Below, piece after piece: positions 42,562 to 50,678 of a DNA stretch of 64,000 bases. The stretch covers positions 434,001-498,000 of the forward strand of contig NZ_QYUO01000003.1 of NCBI RefSeq assembly GCF_003591035.1, in the 5' to 3' direction. Position numbers and translations under genes: made by a program. How positions within the stretch are numbered: the stretch's first letter is position 1; each line of letters opens with the position of its first letter. The DNA is from Noviherbaspirillum saxi. GTDB lineage: Bacteria; Pseudomonadota; Gammaproteobacteria; Burkholderiales; Burkholderiaceae_D. The notes beneath the pieces are model-generated. The model had not been told where the DNA came from, did no database searches, and was given only the letters and a program-made list of their open reading frames with translations.

Positions 42562-43842
42562 TTAGAACCCGAGCCGGCGGCGGACATCGAATGCCTCCGT
42601 TACACCATACGTATTTTGCAGAACATTAAACTGTTCTTGGTAAATACGTTGCGATCCGCTCAGCCAATCGCCCGAACTGCCGCTACTGTAGGTCCGCATC
42701 AGGTTGCCGGCGAGCGAATAGACGAACGGCATGCGCTGCTTCACGTTGCCCACGTCGTTGCCGGTGAAACTGAGCGACTGGCCGTTGATCGTCACCGTCG
42801 ACATGCGCTCCGCATAGCTTTGAGCAATGCTGTCCGGCCCAATGCTCGCCATGCCCTGGATGGCTTGCCGCAGCGTCTTCGTCACCGGCTTGCCGAGCCA
42901 GTCGTTCGCGGTGTACTTGGTATCGTAATACTGCTGCAACACGACGCGCTGCTCGAAGTCGGCGGACGATTTCAGCGACTGGCCCAGCAACTGTTCACCG
43001 CGTCCAGTCTGCCCGTTCCGGAAGGCGTCCTTGGCCTGATCGCGCAACTCGAAGCTTTGAACAAGGGCATCGCTATATTCCCTGTTGTCACGATTCCAGC
43101 TTGCCCCAAAGCTCCGTGAATCGATATTCACCATCGACCGTATCGCATCGGTTCCGCCGGCCTGGTAGAACTGTTCGGCCGTGAACATACTCATGAAGAT
43201 CGCGCGGTTGCCTTCCTGGAAGGCGGAACGAATGATACCCGCATCGGCCCGGCCCATGAACCCGAACGTGTTGAGCTGCTGGTAAGTCTCGCCGACCTTC
43301 GACGTGGCATACGGCGCCAGGCCGAACCAGATCGCCGTCCGGTCTTCTCCGAACACCTTGTGATACGCCATGCCCGTGGTCAGGCTCGTCTCTTCCGGCG
43401 TCAGGTTCGTCGGCAGCCAGGTGCGGCTGTTGTCCATCGCGATACCGTAGAGCCGGCGCATTGCTTGCTCATCGGCGCGCACCGCTGGATCGCGCAGCGC
43501 GTACAACTCCTGCGGCACCATCGTCAGCTTGGCGTTGCCCGAGCTTCGCGATACGCCGCCGGCTGCGGCAACCACGCCGTCGTTTTCAAACGGATCGCCG
43601 AAATCGTAGACCGGGCGCGTGCCGTCTGCCTTGATCTCCGGAGTGAACTCGGCTGCTCTCGACAGCAGCGGATTCATCGCCTTGCGCAGCCCCATATCGC
43701 CGGCGAATGTGCTGCCCAGCCCAATCTCCCCGTTCGCAACAGCATCCGCATTCATCGCCGCGATCTCAGCCTGCCGGAACGACGTTAGCGCGCTTTCCTG
43801 CTGGCTACCGCCCCAATCGCCGTAAGCGATGCTGTTACCCAA
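42562..43842 (-). CDS. 459-aa-type protein at the right junction, upstream end replaced by chromosome
   Basis: From FGNALGNSI onward this is identical to the intact copies. At attR the element's own N-terminal segment is absent, and chromosomal sequence provides PDGNTVATDA before the motif. That frame is open only to an in-frame TGA at 43887-43885. The only start-like codon is a TTG at 43842, giving 426 residues. I infer that in an undamaged target the swapped domain would be fused to the resident N-terminal part. Here the upstream gene seems degraded, so expression is doubtful. Confidence 0.5.
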   Translation of the reverse strand: MGNSIAYGDWGGSQQESALTSFRQAEIAAMNADAVANGEIGLGSTFAGDMGLRKAMNPLLSRAAEFTPEIKADGTRPVYDFGDPFENDGVVAAAGGVSRSSGNAKLTMVPQELYALRDPAVRADEQAMRRLYGIAMDNSRTWLPTNLTPEETSLTTGMAYHKVFGEDRTAIWFGLAPYATSKVGETYQQLNTFGFMGRADAGIIRSAFQEGNRAIFMSMFTAEQFYQAGGTDAIRSMVNIDSRSFGASWNRDNREYSDALVQSFELRDQAKDAFRNGQTGRGEQLLGQSLKSSADFEQRVVLQQYYDTKYTANDWLGKPVTKTLRQAIQGMASIGPDSIAQSYAERMSTVTINGQSLSFTGNDVGNVKQRMPFVYSLAGNLMRTYSSGSSGDWLSGSQRIYQEQFNVLQNTYGVTEAFDVRRRLGF

Positions 43843-43859
43843 TGCATTGCCGAACGCAT
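43843..43859. repeat. attR core (right end of array)
   Basis: The core is retained, but the next base differs (CATC, where the element has CATT) and the following sequence is unrelated to the element. Joining the left flank to this right flank gives a reconstructed empty site whose minus strand reads ATDAFGNALGNS across the join. Confidence 0.8.
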
Positions 43860-43980
43860 CTGTTGCAACTGTGTTCCCATCAGGTCATACACATATTGAA
43901 GAACTTCCTGCTTCTGGTCTCTGGTTTTGGCATGCCGTCACAAACCTGCATGTGCCAGGTCGTAGACGTAGATCGTGAGG
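43860..43980 (-). other. Chromosomal sequence at attR, residue of the target gene
   Basis: On the minus strand one frame gives PDGNTVATDA running in phase into FGNALGNS, but it is closed by TGA at 43887-43885. Another frame reads RDQKQEVLQYVYDLMGTQLQ without a stop over the same stretch. A frameshifted remnant of the target gene is possible. Only ~120 bp separate it from the transposase remnant. Confidence 0.35.
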
Positions 43981-44220
43981 TCAACGCATCTTGGTTCTTG
44001 GCTTTAAAAGAACGGATAGGCTCAAGTCACTTTCTTCACCGTTGGTACAGATCGCAACGTAGTAGAACGACTGAAAACAACTGCTTCCGCCGCAGTCGAG
44101 CAAGTCCTGCATCTGAGACGCCGGATACTGCCTGACCCGATACAGGACATCGCCGAAGTAGTCGTCGGGAGTGATGCCATGCGGCCTGCATGTCACTAGC
44201 GGACGACCCAAGAGCGGCAA
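43981..44220 (-). pseudogene. IS66-type transposase (TnpC) C-terminal remnant
   Basis: A 79-codon frame contains LVTCRPHGITPDDYFGDVLY followed by RVRQYPASQMQDLL. This matches the usual end of IS66 TnpC proteins (TC.LHGI.P..Y..DVL.RV..HPAS...LL). The catalytic core and the normal C-terminal tail are missing, so it is a relic. It shows that older insertion activity damaged this locus beside the target gene. Confidence 0.6.
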
Positions 44221-44493
44221 GGAGCGGACTGCCTAGCTGCTAACCTCGTGTCACTTTTTTACGTTGGTACTTTAGGAGACGTGTACGGGTACTGCTATTT
44301 TTTGTCTATAACGCCGCTGCGTGGCCGCGCAATCCCTGTCGATGGAACTTCTTTTACGGCCGGAATCTCACTCCAATATTACGGCATGTGAGCAGCCAGC
44401 GCCCAGACCGTCATTCTCTTTTCCGGGAATTCTTGAGTCACTTTGCCACCTCTCGCATTGCACAAGCATCCGGTTTCTTATAGCTTATGAATT
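44221..44493. other. Intergenic, no gene seen
   Basis: Lower-GC spacer between the IS66 remnant and the CHAD gene. I see no conserved frame, tRNA or clear terminator. The CHAD promoter presumably lies here, but no convincing -35/-10 pair stands out. Confidence 0.4.
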
Positions 44494-45435
44494 ATGGATA
44501 TGCATTCCTCCTTACCGTTCGCTTCGCAACCGCTGGCTGCCGTCAAGGCAACGCATGTGAAACTGTCGAAGCACTTGACCGTGGCGCAAGCGTTTCAGGA
44601 AATCGCAACGAACTGTCTCGCACAGATCCGGGCGAATGAAGCCGCCGTCGCGCAGACGCATCACGAAGAGAGTTTGCATCAGATGCGTGTTGGCTTGCGT
44701 CGCTTGCGCTCTCTACTTGGATTGTTCAACAGCATGTTGCAACTGCCTGATGAAGTGCAACACGAGATAAATTGGCTTGCCGAAGAACTCGGTATTGCGC
44801 GAGACTGGGATGTGCTGGCGGGGTCTACTCTGCCAGTGGCGGCTTCCATCGCTGCGGAAATCGAATTTGAGCCTGTCAGGCTGGCGACAAAAGCAAACGC
44901 ACAGGAAAGGCATGAAGCAGTCGCGGCCGTAGTCCGATCAGACCGTTATTTCCAACTGGTTCTTTTCTTAACGAACTGGGTTCAGACCCGCAGCTGGCGT
45001 GAAGCGATCTCTCCATCGAATCGCAAGCGCATGAAGACTCCGATCATCCGCTTCGCGAAAATCTCCCTGAAGCACGCGCAACGGCGTCTGCACAAGCGCG
45101 GCAGACGGTTGAAGGAAGCGACGCCCGAGGCGCGCCACCGCGTACGCATTGCCGCAAAGAAGGCACGCTACGCCACCGAATTCTTCCAATCACTCTATCC
45201 GACCAGAAAGACCAAACCCTATGTGCGTGCACTGTCGCAACTGCAGAATGAACTTGGCTGGATGAATGACGTGGCCGTAGGCGATCGGTTACTGAAGGAA
45301 TTACAAGAGGAACAAGATACCCTCGCTGGCACGGCGGCATACATTCGTGGCTACCTGGCCGGAAGTGTGGAAGCCGACAAAAAGCAGCTTGAAAAGCTCT
45401 GGAAAAAATTCAAGGTCATGAAGCTCCCTGTTTAG
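44494..45435 (+). CDS. CHAD-domain protein
   Basis: A 313-aa helical protein rich in conserved His, Arg and Lys. The CHAD pattern is visible in two halves: ESLHQMRVGLRRLRSLLGLF with DWDVL in the first, and ARHRVRIAAKKARYATEFF with LQNELGWMNDVAVGD in the second. CHAD domains bind polyphosphate through their basic residues and are often fused to or next to CYTH enzymes. No CYTH domain is seen here. It is monocistronic and convergent with the PA2778-type gene. The ribosome site is weak, so the start could lie a few codons downstream. Confidence 0.88.
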   Translation: MDMHSSLPFASQPLAAVKATHVKLSKHLTVAQAFQEIATNCLAQIRANEAAVAQTHHEESLHQMRVGLRRLRSLLGLFNSMLQLPDEVQHEINWLAEELGIARDWDVLAGSTLPVAASIAAEIEFEPVRLATKANAQERHEAVAAVVRSDRYFQLVLFLTNWVQTRSWREAISPSNRKRMKTPIIRFAKISLKHAQRRLHKRGRRLKEATPEARHRVRIAAKKARYATEFFQSLYPTRKTKPYVRALSQLQNELGWMNDVAVGDRLLKELQEEQDTLAGTAAYIRGYLAGSVEADKKQLEKLWKKFKVMKLPV

Positions 45436-45482
45436 TTTTCGGGACCTGCGCTTCTATGCTTCAATATTTTTTCCTCCATGGT

Positions 45483-46439
45483 CTATAGCTTTGCCTTGAT
45501 CTGTTGCTGGAGCGTCAGATAAGTTGCCAGACGCGGCCCTCCCAGCGCCACCGCCTTACTGATTGCCGCCATCGCCTCGCGATGCTGGCCCTGATCGAAA
45601 AGCACCTGTGCCAGATTATTCCATCCATCGGCAAATCCAGGATGCGACTTCACCAGCGTTTGATATGCCTGTGTCGCTTCGGTGATCTTTCCCAGCGTGT
45701 ACGCGCTATTGCCGGCGCCCAATTGCAAGATTGGGTCGGCAGGCCATCGCTTGAGTGCAGTGTTGTAGGCGGTATGCGCAGCCCTGGCCGAACTGCGCTC
45801 GAGCACGGCGATCGATCTTGCATAGCCGTCTGCTTCCGCTGTGGCAGGCAGGCGGTCTGGCGGCATCGCCAGCATTGCCCACCGGTCTGCACGCTGCCAG
45901 GTGCGTTCAAAGGTATAAAGCGACATCTCCATGCGTTCGGTACGGCCGGAATGCAGGACAATGGTATTGCGATCGCGGTCGAATCCGATCACAACCGCGT
46001 AATGCCACAATGGCGCGAACTGAAAAGACAGGTTCTGCAATACGATCACAGGATGGCCGGCCGCAACTTCCCGCAGCAATGTTTCCGTATCGGGTTTGAT
46101 CCGGTGTGAGACCAGCGCCAGGCGTCTGCCGGTGGCGAGCATTTCCAGCTGTAGCGAGCCTTGTCTGGCAGGCAGATACACCTGATCGACCAGTTGCTCG
46201 GGCAATACCGGCACCCCTGCAGCACTGGCCACCATCGCGAGCGCCGCAGGTCCGCACTGATAATCGCTTTGCGGGTAGAAAGGAACGCTGCCTATCATGG
46301 CAGCAGGCAATAGCGAGTCGGGCCAGCTCTGCTGCAATGTGGATACCTGGGGTGTTGCGCACCCGACCAATGCCAGTACCACAGCCGACAACACGGCCAT
46401 ACGCATCGATTCGCGCCAGCGGAAACTGCCTGGCCTCAT
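45483..46439 (-). CDS. PA2778-family cysteine peptidase (C39-like) with TPR tail
   Basis: A 318-aa lipoprotein. The signal (AVLSAVVLALVGCA) has a lipobox Cys near residue 27. A C39-like peptidase domain at ~50-200 has the nucleophile in DYQCGPAALAM and the His in HYAVVIGFD. Tetratricopeptide-like helices (~215-318, such as PGFADGWNNLAQVLFDQGQH) follow. It overlaps the PA2779-type gene by 4 bp (ATGA), and the two families commonly occur together. Its substrate is unknown; processing of a surface or exported peptide is the usual expectation for C39 domains. Confidence 0.88.
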   Translation of the reverse strand: MRPGSFRWRESMRMAVLSAVVLALVGCATPQVSTLQQSWPDSLLPAAMIGSVPFYPQSDYQCGPAALAMVASAAGVPVLPEQLVDQVYLPARQGSLQLEMLATGRRLALVSHRIKPDTETLLREVAAGHPVIVLQNLSFQFAPLWHYAVVIGFDRDRNTIVLHSGRTERMEMSLYTFERTWQRADRWAMLAMPPDRLPATAEADGYARSIAVLERSSARAAHTAYNTALKRWPADPILQLGAGNSAYTLGKITEATQAYQTLVKSHPGFADGWNNLAQVLFDQGQHREAMAAISKAVALGGPRLATYLTLQQQIKAKL

Positions 46440-46822
46440 CGAACCGATCGGGTAAACGGAAATACCTTCGTCAAGCCAAGGATGTCGGTAACCAGCAAGA
46501 CGATGAATATCGTAAACAACACGCCCAGAATGTCACCGCCGGCCGGCAACTGGTCGATGCGACCGGCCAGCTGCTGCACTTCCTCATCGGACATTGCCTG
46601 TACGCGATCGATGGCTTCGCGGGGATCAACGCCTTGCGCTTCAATCGACTTGCGCACCTCTTCGCGCGACAAAAATCCGATTACCCGGTCCCGTTCGGCA
46701 CTTGCAGCCGGTGCGGCAGCCTCCTGCGTGCCGACAATGGCTGCGCTTGCCTGCATCGGCAAGCTTGCGCCGGTCATGCAGACGACGAGCAGGGAGGCAA
46801 TGAGTCGTTTGGGTCCGTTCAT
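46436..46822 (-). CDS. PA2779-family membrane protein
   Basis: A 128-aa protein with an N-terminal signal or anchor (LIASLLVVCMTGASLPMQAS), a central acidic helical region (REEVRKSIEAQGVDPREAID) and a C-terminal membrane helix (ILGVLFTIFIVLLVTDILGL). This layout is typical of the PA2779 family, which accompanies PA2778-type C39 peptidases and may be their substrate or partner. GGAG lies just before the ATG. It is the first gene of the pair. Confidence 0.88.
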   Translation of the reverse strand: MNGPKRLIASLLVVCMTGASLPMQASAAIVGTQEAAAPAASAERDRVIGFLSREEVRKSIEAQGVDPREAIDRVQAMSDEEVQQLAGRIDQLPAGGDILGVLFTIFIVLLVTDILGLTKVFPFTRSVR

Positions 46823-47054
46823 GTTTTTCTCCTATATTGGTAGAAGCGGCTCATGGCAGCATGCTGATGCGATGCGCGGGCACGCCCTTCCATTACTTCT
46901 ACTGTATTCTGTTCGTACGGAATTGATAGCCCTCAATGGACAGCCAGCGAATACAGTACCGTGGCTTAGGATAGACACAATCTGGCCGATTTGGCCGAGG
47001 CTCATTGAACATCCAACAAAGTTAACAATGCCCTTCATCGCAGGAGAAAACGAC

Positions 47055-47444
47055 ATGCAGATCGCACTCGATCACACCATTGTTCCTTCGCGTCATCAGA
47101 TTGCTTCAGCGAAGCTTTTGGGCGAGCTTCTCGGCGTGCCTTGGGAAGAAGCAGGAATTGGCCCGTTCTCGCCAGTCTATGTGAATGACGGCCTCACTCT
47201 CGATTTCATCGAGACCGCCGAGGCATATCCCGTCTACCACTTTTGCTTTCGCGTCAGCCAGGAAGACTTCGACACAATCCTCGGGCGCATCAAAGCGGCT
47301 GGCATTCCGTATCGGAGTTCGGTGCGCGGGCCGATGGATATGCAGATCAATACCGATTACGGCGGAAACTTGATCTACTGGAACGAGCCGGATGGCCACC
47401 AGTGGGAGATGCTGACTGTCAGTTATGCGCGTCAGCCTGCCTAA
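47055..47444 (+). CDS. VOC (glyoxalase/bleomycin-resistance) family protein
   Basis: A 129-aa protein with one vicinal-oxygen-chelate fold: MQIALDHTIVPSRHQIASAK (first strand with a potential metal His), then YHFCFRVSQEDFDTILGRIK and GGNLIYWNEPDGHQWEMLTV (closing strand with the metal Glu). Family members are metal-dependent lyases, dioxygenases or resistance proteins. The substrate cannot be told. The start follows AGGAGAA and is preferred over an upstream in-frame extension that overlaps PA2779 antisense. Confidence 0.85.
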   Translation: MQIALDHTIVPSRHQIASAKLLGELLGVPWEEAGIGPFSPVYVNDGLTLDFIETAEAYPVYHFCFRVSQEDFDTILGRIKAAGIPYRSSVRGPMDMQINTDYGGNLIYWNEPDGHQWEMLTVSYARQPA

Positions 47445-47577
47445 GAAATGCAACTGCGGTACCTGACGATGCCACCGCGTTCGGAGTAGATGAAACGACC
47501 AAAAGTTTGGCCGGTTGCCTTTTTTATCTTGGCTACCCTTCGAAGCTAGGCTGAACTGAGTGCGATAAAATGCAGGA

Positions 47578-47976
47578 ATGCGAATGACTCGGTGCACAAG
47601 ATTTCTGACGGCGTGGATGGCAATGTTTGCCATCCTGCTGGTCGCACTTGTGCCATCGATTTCTCATGCACTCGCATTAAAAAATGCCTCTTCGCCAAGG
47701 TTGACAGAAGTATGCACGTCATTTGGTATCAAGCAGCTTAAATTGCCTGCAGAAGAGGCGACCAAGCCGTTTTCGACGGTCAAACATGACCAGCACTTCG
47801 AGGATTGCCCGTTTTGCAGAATCGACGGAGATACCCCAGTGCTGCCTCCTGTAAGTGCTTTGGTCAGGCTTACAACTATTGCATCATTTCCACAGCCATT
47901 CCTCTTCTATCAGGCCCCTCAGCGATTGTTCGCATGGACGCCCGCGCAGTCTCGCGCTCCACCGGCACATTCTTAA
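47578..47976 (+). CDS. DUF2946-family protein
   Basis: A 132-aa exported protein with a signal peptide (MAMFAILLVALVPSISHALA) and the family pattern of HFEDCPFCR followed by a C-terminal FAWTPAQSRAPPAHS. DUF2946 proteins are small periplasmic proteins often found beside copper-handling genes, as here. The Cys pair suggests metal binding, but no function is established from sequence. Confidence 0.8.
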   Translation: MRMTRCTRFLTAWMAMFAILLVALVPSISHALALKNASSPRLTEVCTSFGIKQLKLPAEEATKPFSTVKHDQHFEDCPFCRIDGDTPVLPPVSALVRLTTIASFPQPFLFYQAPQRLFAWTPAQSRAPPAHS

Positions 47977-48091
47977 CTCCCTTGTTTATCGCTGCCATCC
48001 TGCTCATGTCGGGACGGGCAATTACACCTTTCGTGACCACAAGGTGTTTGTAAGCGGGACTTCCTGACCAATTTCTAGGCGCTGAATGCAC

Positions 48092-48119
48092 TGCACCTGC
48101 ACCTGCGTGTGCAGGTGCA
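48092..48119. promoter_or_regulatory. 11-bp perfect hairpin upstream of the copper operon
   Basis: TGCACCTGCAC (48092-48102) pairs with GTGCAGGTGCA (48109-48119) around a 6-nt loop, 40 bp before the PCu(A)C start. No T-tract follows. It could be an operator (GCACCTGC-type dyads fit copper-responsive regulators) or a terminator-like structure for the upstream gene. Confidence 0.4.
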
Positions 48120-48158
48120 TGTACGCGCCGCTGTAAGCGTTTCTCAAAATTTAAGATT

Positions 48159-48587
48159 ATGAAAAAACTAATATTTGCACTGTTATTTACGGTGGGTGCT
48201 TCAAGCGCATTTGCTGAAGTTTCCATTACAGATGCCTGGGCACGAGCGACCGTCCCAGGGCAACCGGTCGGCGCCATCTACATGAAAATTAGCAGTTCAA
48301 CTGCGACTCGCATGGTTAGCGCGGAGACAGACGCAGCCAAGCAGGTCCAAGTCCACGATATGCATATGCATGACGGCGTCATGAGAATGCGGGAACACGG
48401 GCAGCTAGACGTAACGCCCGGTCAAACGGTCGAGCTTGCACCAGGCGGAAAGCATTTGATGCTGATGGGCCTGACGAAGCCCTTGGTAGCAGGGGAATCT
48501 GTGACAGTGAAAATGACATTCGAAGATGCCAAAAATAAGAAAAGCACATCTATTGTCACTGTTCCTATCCGCGCTCTGAGGAAATAA
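48159..48587 (+). CDS. Periplasmic copper chaperone PCu(A)C
   Basis: A 142-aa protein with a signal peptide (LIFALLFTVGASSAFA). The complete copper site is visible: His66-x10-Met77-x21-His99-x-Met101. The family delivers Cu(I) to the CuA or CuB sites of cytochrome oxidase together with Sco proteins. It is the first gene of a tight four-gene operon, with 3 bp to the next gene. Confidence 0.93.
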   Translation: MKKLIFALLFTVGASSAFAEVSITDAWARATVPGQPVGAIYMKISSSTATRMVSAETDAAKQVQVHDMHMHDGVMRMREHGQLDVTPGQTVELAPGGKHLMLMGLTKPLVAGESVTVKMTFEDAKNKKSTSIVTVPIRALRK

Positions 48588-48590
48588 GCA

Positions 48591-49199
48591 ATGAACACGA
48601 CTATAAAAACTTTTCGCTACCTCGCAGCCTTGTTTGTTGTGTCGGCGGCCTTATTAGGGTGTGAGAAAGCGGGCACGTCAGCGCAGAAGTTCGGCACAGT
48701 GGATATCACGGGAGGTTCGTGGGGTGCCAACTTTCAGTTGACCGACCACAATGGTCAACCGCGGACGATCGCTGATTTCAAAGAGAAAGCCGTCTTGCTT
48801 TTCTTTGGCTATACCAATTGTCCTGACGTGTGTCCAACCACAATGGTCAAGCTTGCATCGGTCATGGAAAAACTCGGGAAGGACGCCGAGCGGGTACAGG
48901 TGCTAATGGTGACGTTGGACCCCAAACGAGATACTCCTGACGTCTTGAAGACATACGTACCTTCGTTCCATCCATCGTTTCTCGGCCTTCTGGGCTCCGA
49001 GCAGCAGGTAGAGAACACGGTAAAGGAATTCAAGGTAATTCGTGCCATTCAGACATCGGACCAAAACGGTTTTTATACGGTGGACCACTCAGGCGGCACG
49101 TATGCATTTGACCCGCAAGGACGCCTTCGCTTGTTAATTAGCGACTCTCATTCCGTGGACCTTATTGCGCAGGACCTGAAAAGCCTGCTTAAAACATGA
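48591..49199 (+). CDS. SCO1/SenC-family copper chaperone
   Basis: A 202-aa membrane-anchored lipoprotein (lipobox LLGC, Cys24) with a thioredoxin fold. The copper/redox ligands are Cys77 and Cys81 (CPDVC) and His166 (VDHSGG). Sco proteins reduce or metallate the CuA centre of cytochrome oxidase. The location after PCu(A)C and before DsbB/DsbA-like genes supports a copper-thiol assembly role. It overlaps the next gene by 4 bp. Confidence 0.93.
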   Translation: MNTTIKTFRYLAALFVVSAALLGCEKAGTSAQKFGTVDITGGSWGANFQLTDHNGQPRTIADFKEKAVLLFFGYTNCPDVCPTTMVKLASVMEKLGKDAERVQVLMVTLDPKRDTPDVLKTYVPSFHPSFLGLLGSEQQVENTVKEFKVIRAIQTSDQNGFYTVDHSGGTYAFDPQGRLRLLISDSHSVDLIAQDLKSLLKT

Positions 49200-49639
49200 T
49201 GGCAAATTCTGTGGACTCAGCTAAAACGCCCGGGTGGGCTCTCCTATTCGCTTGCTGGCTTTTAGCTACTATTTCTTCCCTTGGCGCGCTGTTTTTAGGA
49301 GAGGTCATGGGGCTGACACCATGCGTATTGTGCTGGTATCAGCGTATTTGCATGTTCCCGCTCGTTCTCATTCTTGCGGCAAGCCTGTTCCCCTTAGACG
49401 TCAAGGTCGTACGTTACGCTTTTCCGTTGGCAGTCACCGGACTGGGAATTGCAATATTTCATCTGCTGGTTGCTCAGGGTTTGATTGCTGAGACTCTTAG
49501 CCCTTGCACGCAAGGAGTCCCATGCTCAGCGGAACAGATTGAATGGTTCGGATTTTTGACCATTCCCATGCTCTCTGTCGGGGCCTTCGCATTCATAACT
49601 GCATTGCTTATTACTACCCAACTCAAGGCATCCAAGTGA
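49196..49639 (+). CDS. DsbB/BdbC-family disulfide bond formation protein
   Basis: A 147-aa inner-membrane protein with four predicted helices. Two periplasmic cysteine pairs are present: Cys43-x2-Cys46 (CVLCWYQR) and Cys104/Cys110 (SPCTQGVPC). This is the BdbC-like pattern of quinone-linked oxidases. It should re-oxidise the DsbA-like partner encoded next, with which it overlaps (GTGA). A dedicated pair within a copper operon suggests control of Sco/CuA thiols. Confidence 0.9.
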   Translation: MMANSVDSAKTPGWALLFACWLLATISSLGALFLGEVMGLTPCVLCWYQRICMFPLVLILAASLFPLDVKVVRYAFPLAVTGLGIAIFHLLVAQGLIAETLSPCTQGVPCSAEQIEWFGFLTIPMLSVGAFAFITALLITTQLKASK

Positions 49640-50295
49640 AACAAAAAACGCTCTTTATCGCGACCACCGTCATACTGGCAGTTGCATTCGCTCTCGGCAT
49701 CAGTCTCTATAAGAGCCGGAAGGTCGAGCAAGTTACGCAGGCGACTTCGCAAAACAGTGAGGCCCTTGTGCGGTTTCATTCGCCATCGCTAGGCAACGCA
49801 AGTGCACCGGTACATATCGTCGAGTTTCTCGACCCGGCTTGCGAAGCATGTCGTGCGTTTTATCCTTTTGTAAAAGAGTTGATGGCCGCACATCCTGAGA
49901 AAATCCGACTTTCCATTCGCTATGCGCCTTTTCATCAAGGCGCAGATCAGGTCGTGAAGGTTCTTGAGGCGAGCAGGAAACAAGGCAAATACTGGCAAGC
50001 GCTCGAAGCCTTGCTTGTTGCGCAGCCACAATGGGCACCAGACCATTCCGCACATCTGGATTTAGTTTGGCCCCACCTGGAAGGATTGGGGCTGGATATG
50101 TCGCGCCTGAAGGAGGACATGAAGTCCCAAGAATTGGTGCAACTGATCGAGCAAGACCTACAAGACGTAAAAACGCTGAACGTCAAGGGGACACCGGAAT
50201 TTTACGTGAACGGAAAGCCACTGCCGTCTTTCGGGCCAGAACAGCTCCAGAAGTTAGTCGAACAAGAACTTGCAAGTACCGGCACGGCAAAATAA
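49636..50295 (+). CDS. DsbA/BdbD-like thioredoxin-fold protein
   Basis: A 219-aa protein anchored by an N-terminal helix (LFIATTVILAVAFALGISLY). The thioredoxin-like domain has Cys69-Glu-Ala-Cys72 and a cis-Pro loop (VKGTPEFYVNG). The GTG start overlaps the dsbB-like stop. The frame is open further upstream, but that portion is antisense-like noise over the neighbouring gene. It is the probable periplasmic partner of the DsbB-like protein and last in the operon. Confidence 0.88.
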   Translation: MKQKTLFIATTVILAVAFALGISLYKSRKVEQVTQATSQNSEALVRFHSPSLGNASAPVHIVEFLDPACEACRAFYPFVKELMAAHPEKIRLSIRYAPFHQGADQVVKVLEASRKQGKYWQALEALLVAQPQWAPDHSAHLDLVWPHLEGLGLDMSRLKEDMKSQELVQLIEQDLQDVKTLNVKGTPEFYVNGKPLPSFGPEQLQKLVEQELASTGTAK

Positions 50296-50405
50296 TAGAG
50301 CCCCACGCATCATATAGACGGAGCCTACGTCCGACCAGAGCGTCCCCAAAGAGTTACGGAAAAACATTCACAATAAATTTCGCGTAACTACTTGGCAGCT
50401 GTCAC

Positions 50406-50650
50406 TCACATGCTCGATTTGCTCTGCAACGAATAGATCGCCGAATAACTCGCACTGAAATTTGGCGGCAACTCTATCGTTCCCGCTTTCACACGTGCAT
50501 GGCGCGCCGGTTCGCCGCGTACCATGCGATTGCGATGCCGGCTGTCGATCACCGGCGCCATATAGGCAAACGCATCCGCTGCAGCAGTCGGATACGCAGC
50601 GACATTGAAAATGGCGCTGCATGAAACGATATGTTCACGGTGATCTTAAC
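50406..50650 (-). pseudogene. Possible gene remnant
   Basis: A 75-80 codon open frame without a good start reads NVAAYPTAAADAFAYMAPVI, then ends TIELPPNFSASYSAIYSLQS plus KSSM. The composition is protein-like but I do not recognise it. The 50296-50678 gap holds nothing else that I can identify. Confidence 0.25.
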
Positions 50651-50678
50651 GTGAGCGTCGACGTAGGGATAAACATCT

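Larger units (their letters stand above)
78..43859. mobile_element. Tandem array of five copies of an ~8.77 kb integrative element
   Basis: The same gene order recurs five times head to tail with near-identical sequence, each copy bounded by the same 17-bp core (six occurrences). Copy lengths are 8755, 8738, 8738, 8770 and 8764 bp. Each unit carries a primase-helicase, a tyrosine integrase, a 59-aa protein, an XRE regulator, an ORF6N protein, a lipoprotein and a ~459-aa protein. Left and right flanks differ from each other and from the element, so these are real element/chromosome junctions. A circular form is expected from the integrase and from the gene that spans each internal junction. 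Copy number could be inflated or compressed by assembly. Confidence 0.9.
35096..43859. mobile_element. Element copy 5
   Basis: This 8764-bp copy has all genes intact except the primase, which has six single-base deletions, and the 459-aa gene, whose upstream end is replaced by chromosomal sequence at attR. Confidence 0.85.

Noticed and set aside
78..43859. CRISPR array or satellite repeat
   Set aside because: The repeat unit is 8.77 kb with genes, and the 17-bp cores mark unit junctions and are not spacer-separated short repeats.
46482..47054. N-terminal extension of the VOC gene over PA2779
   Set aside because: The extension is antisense to PA2779. A good ribosome site and a family-like start lie at 47055.
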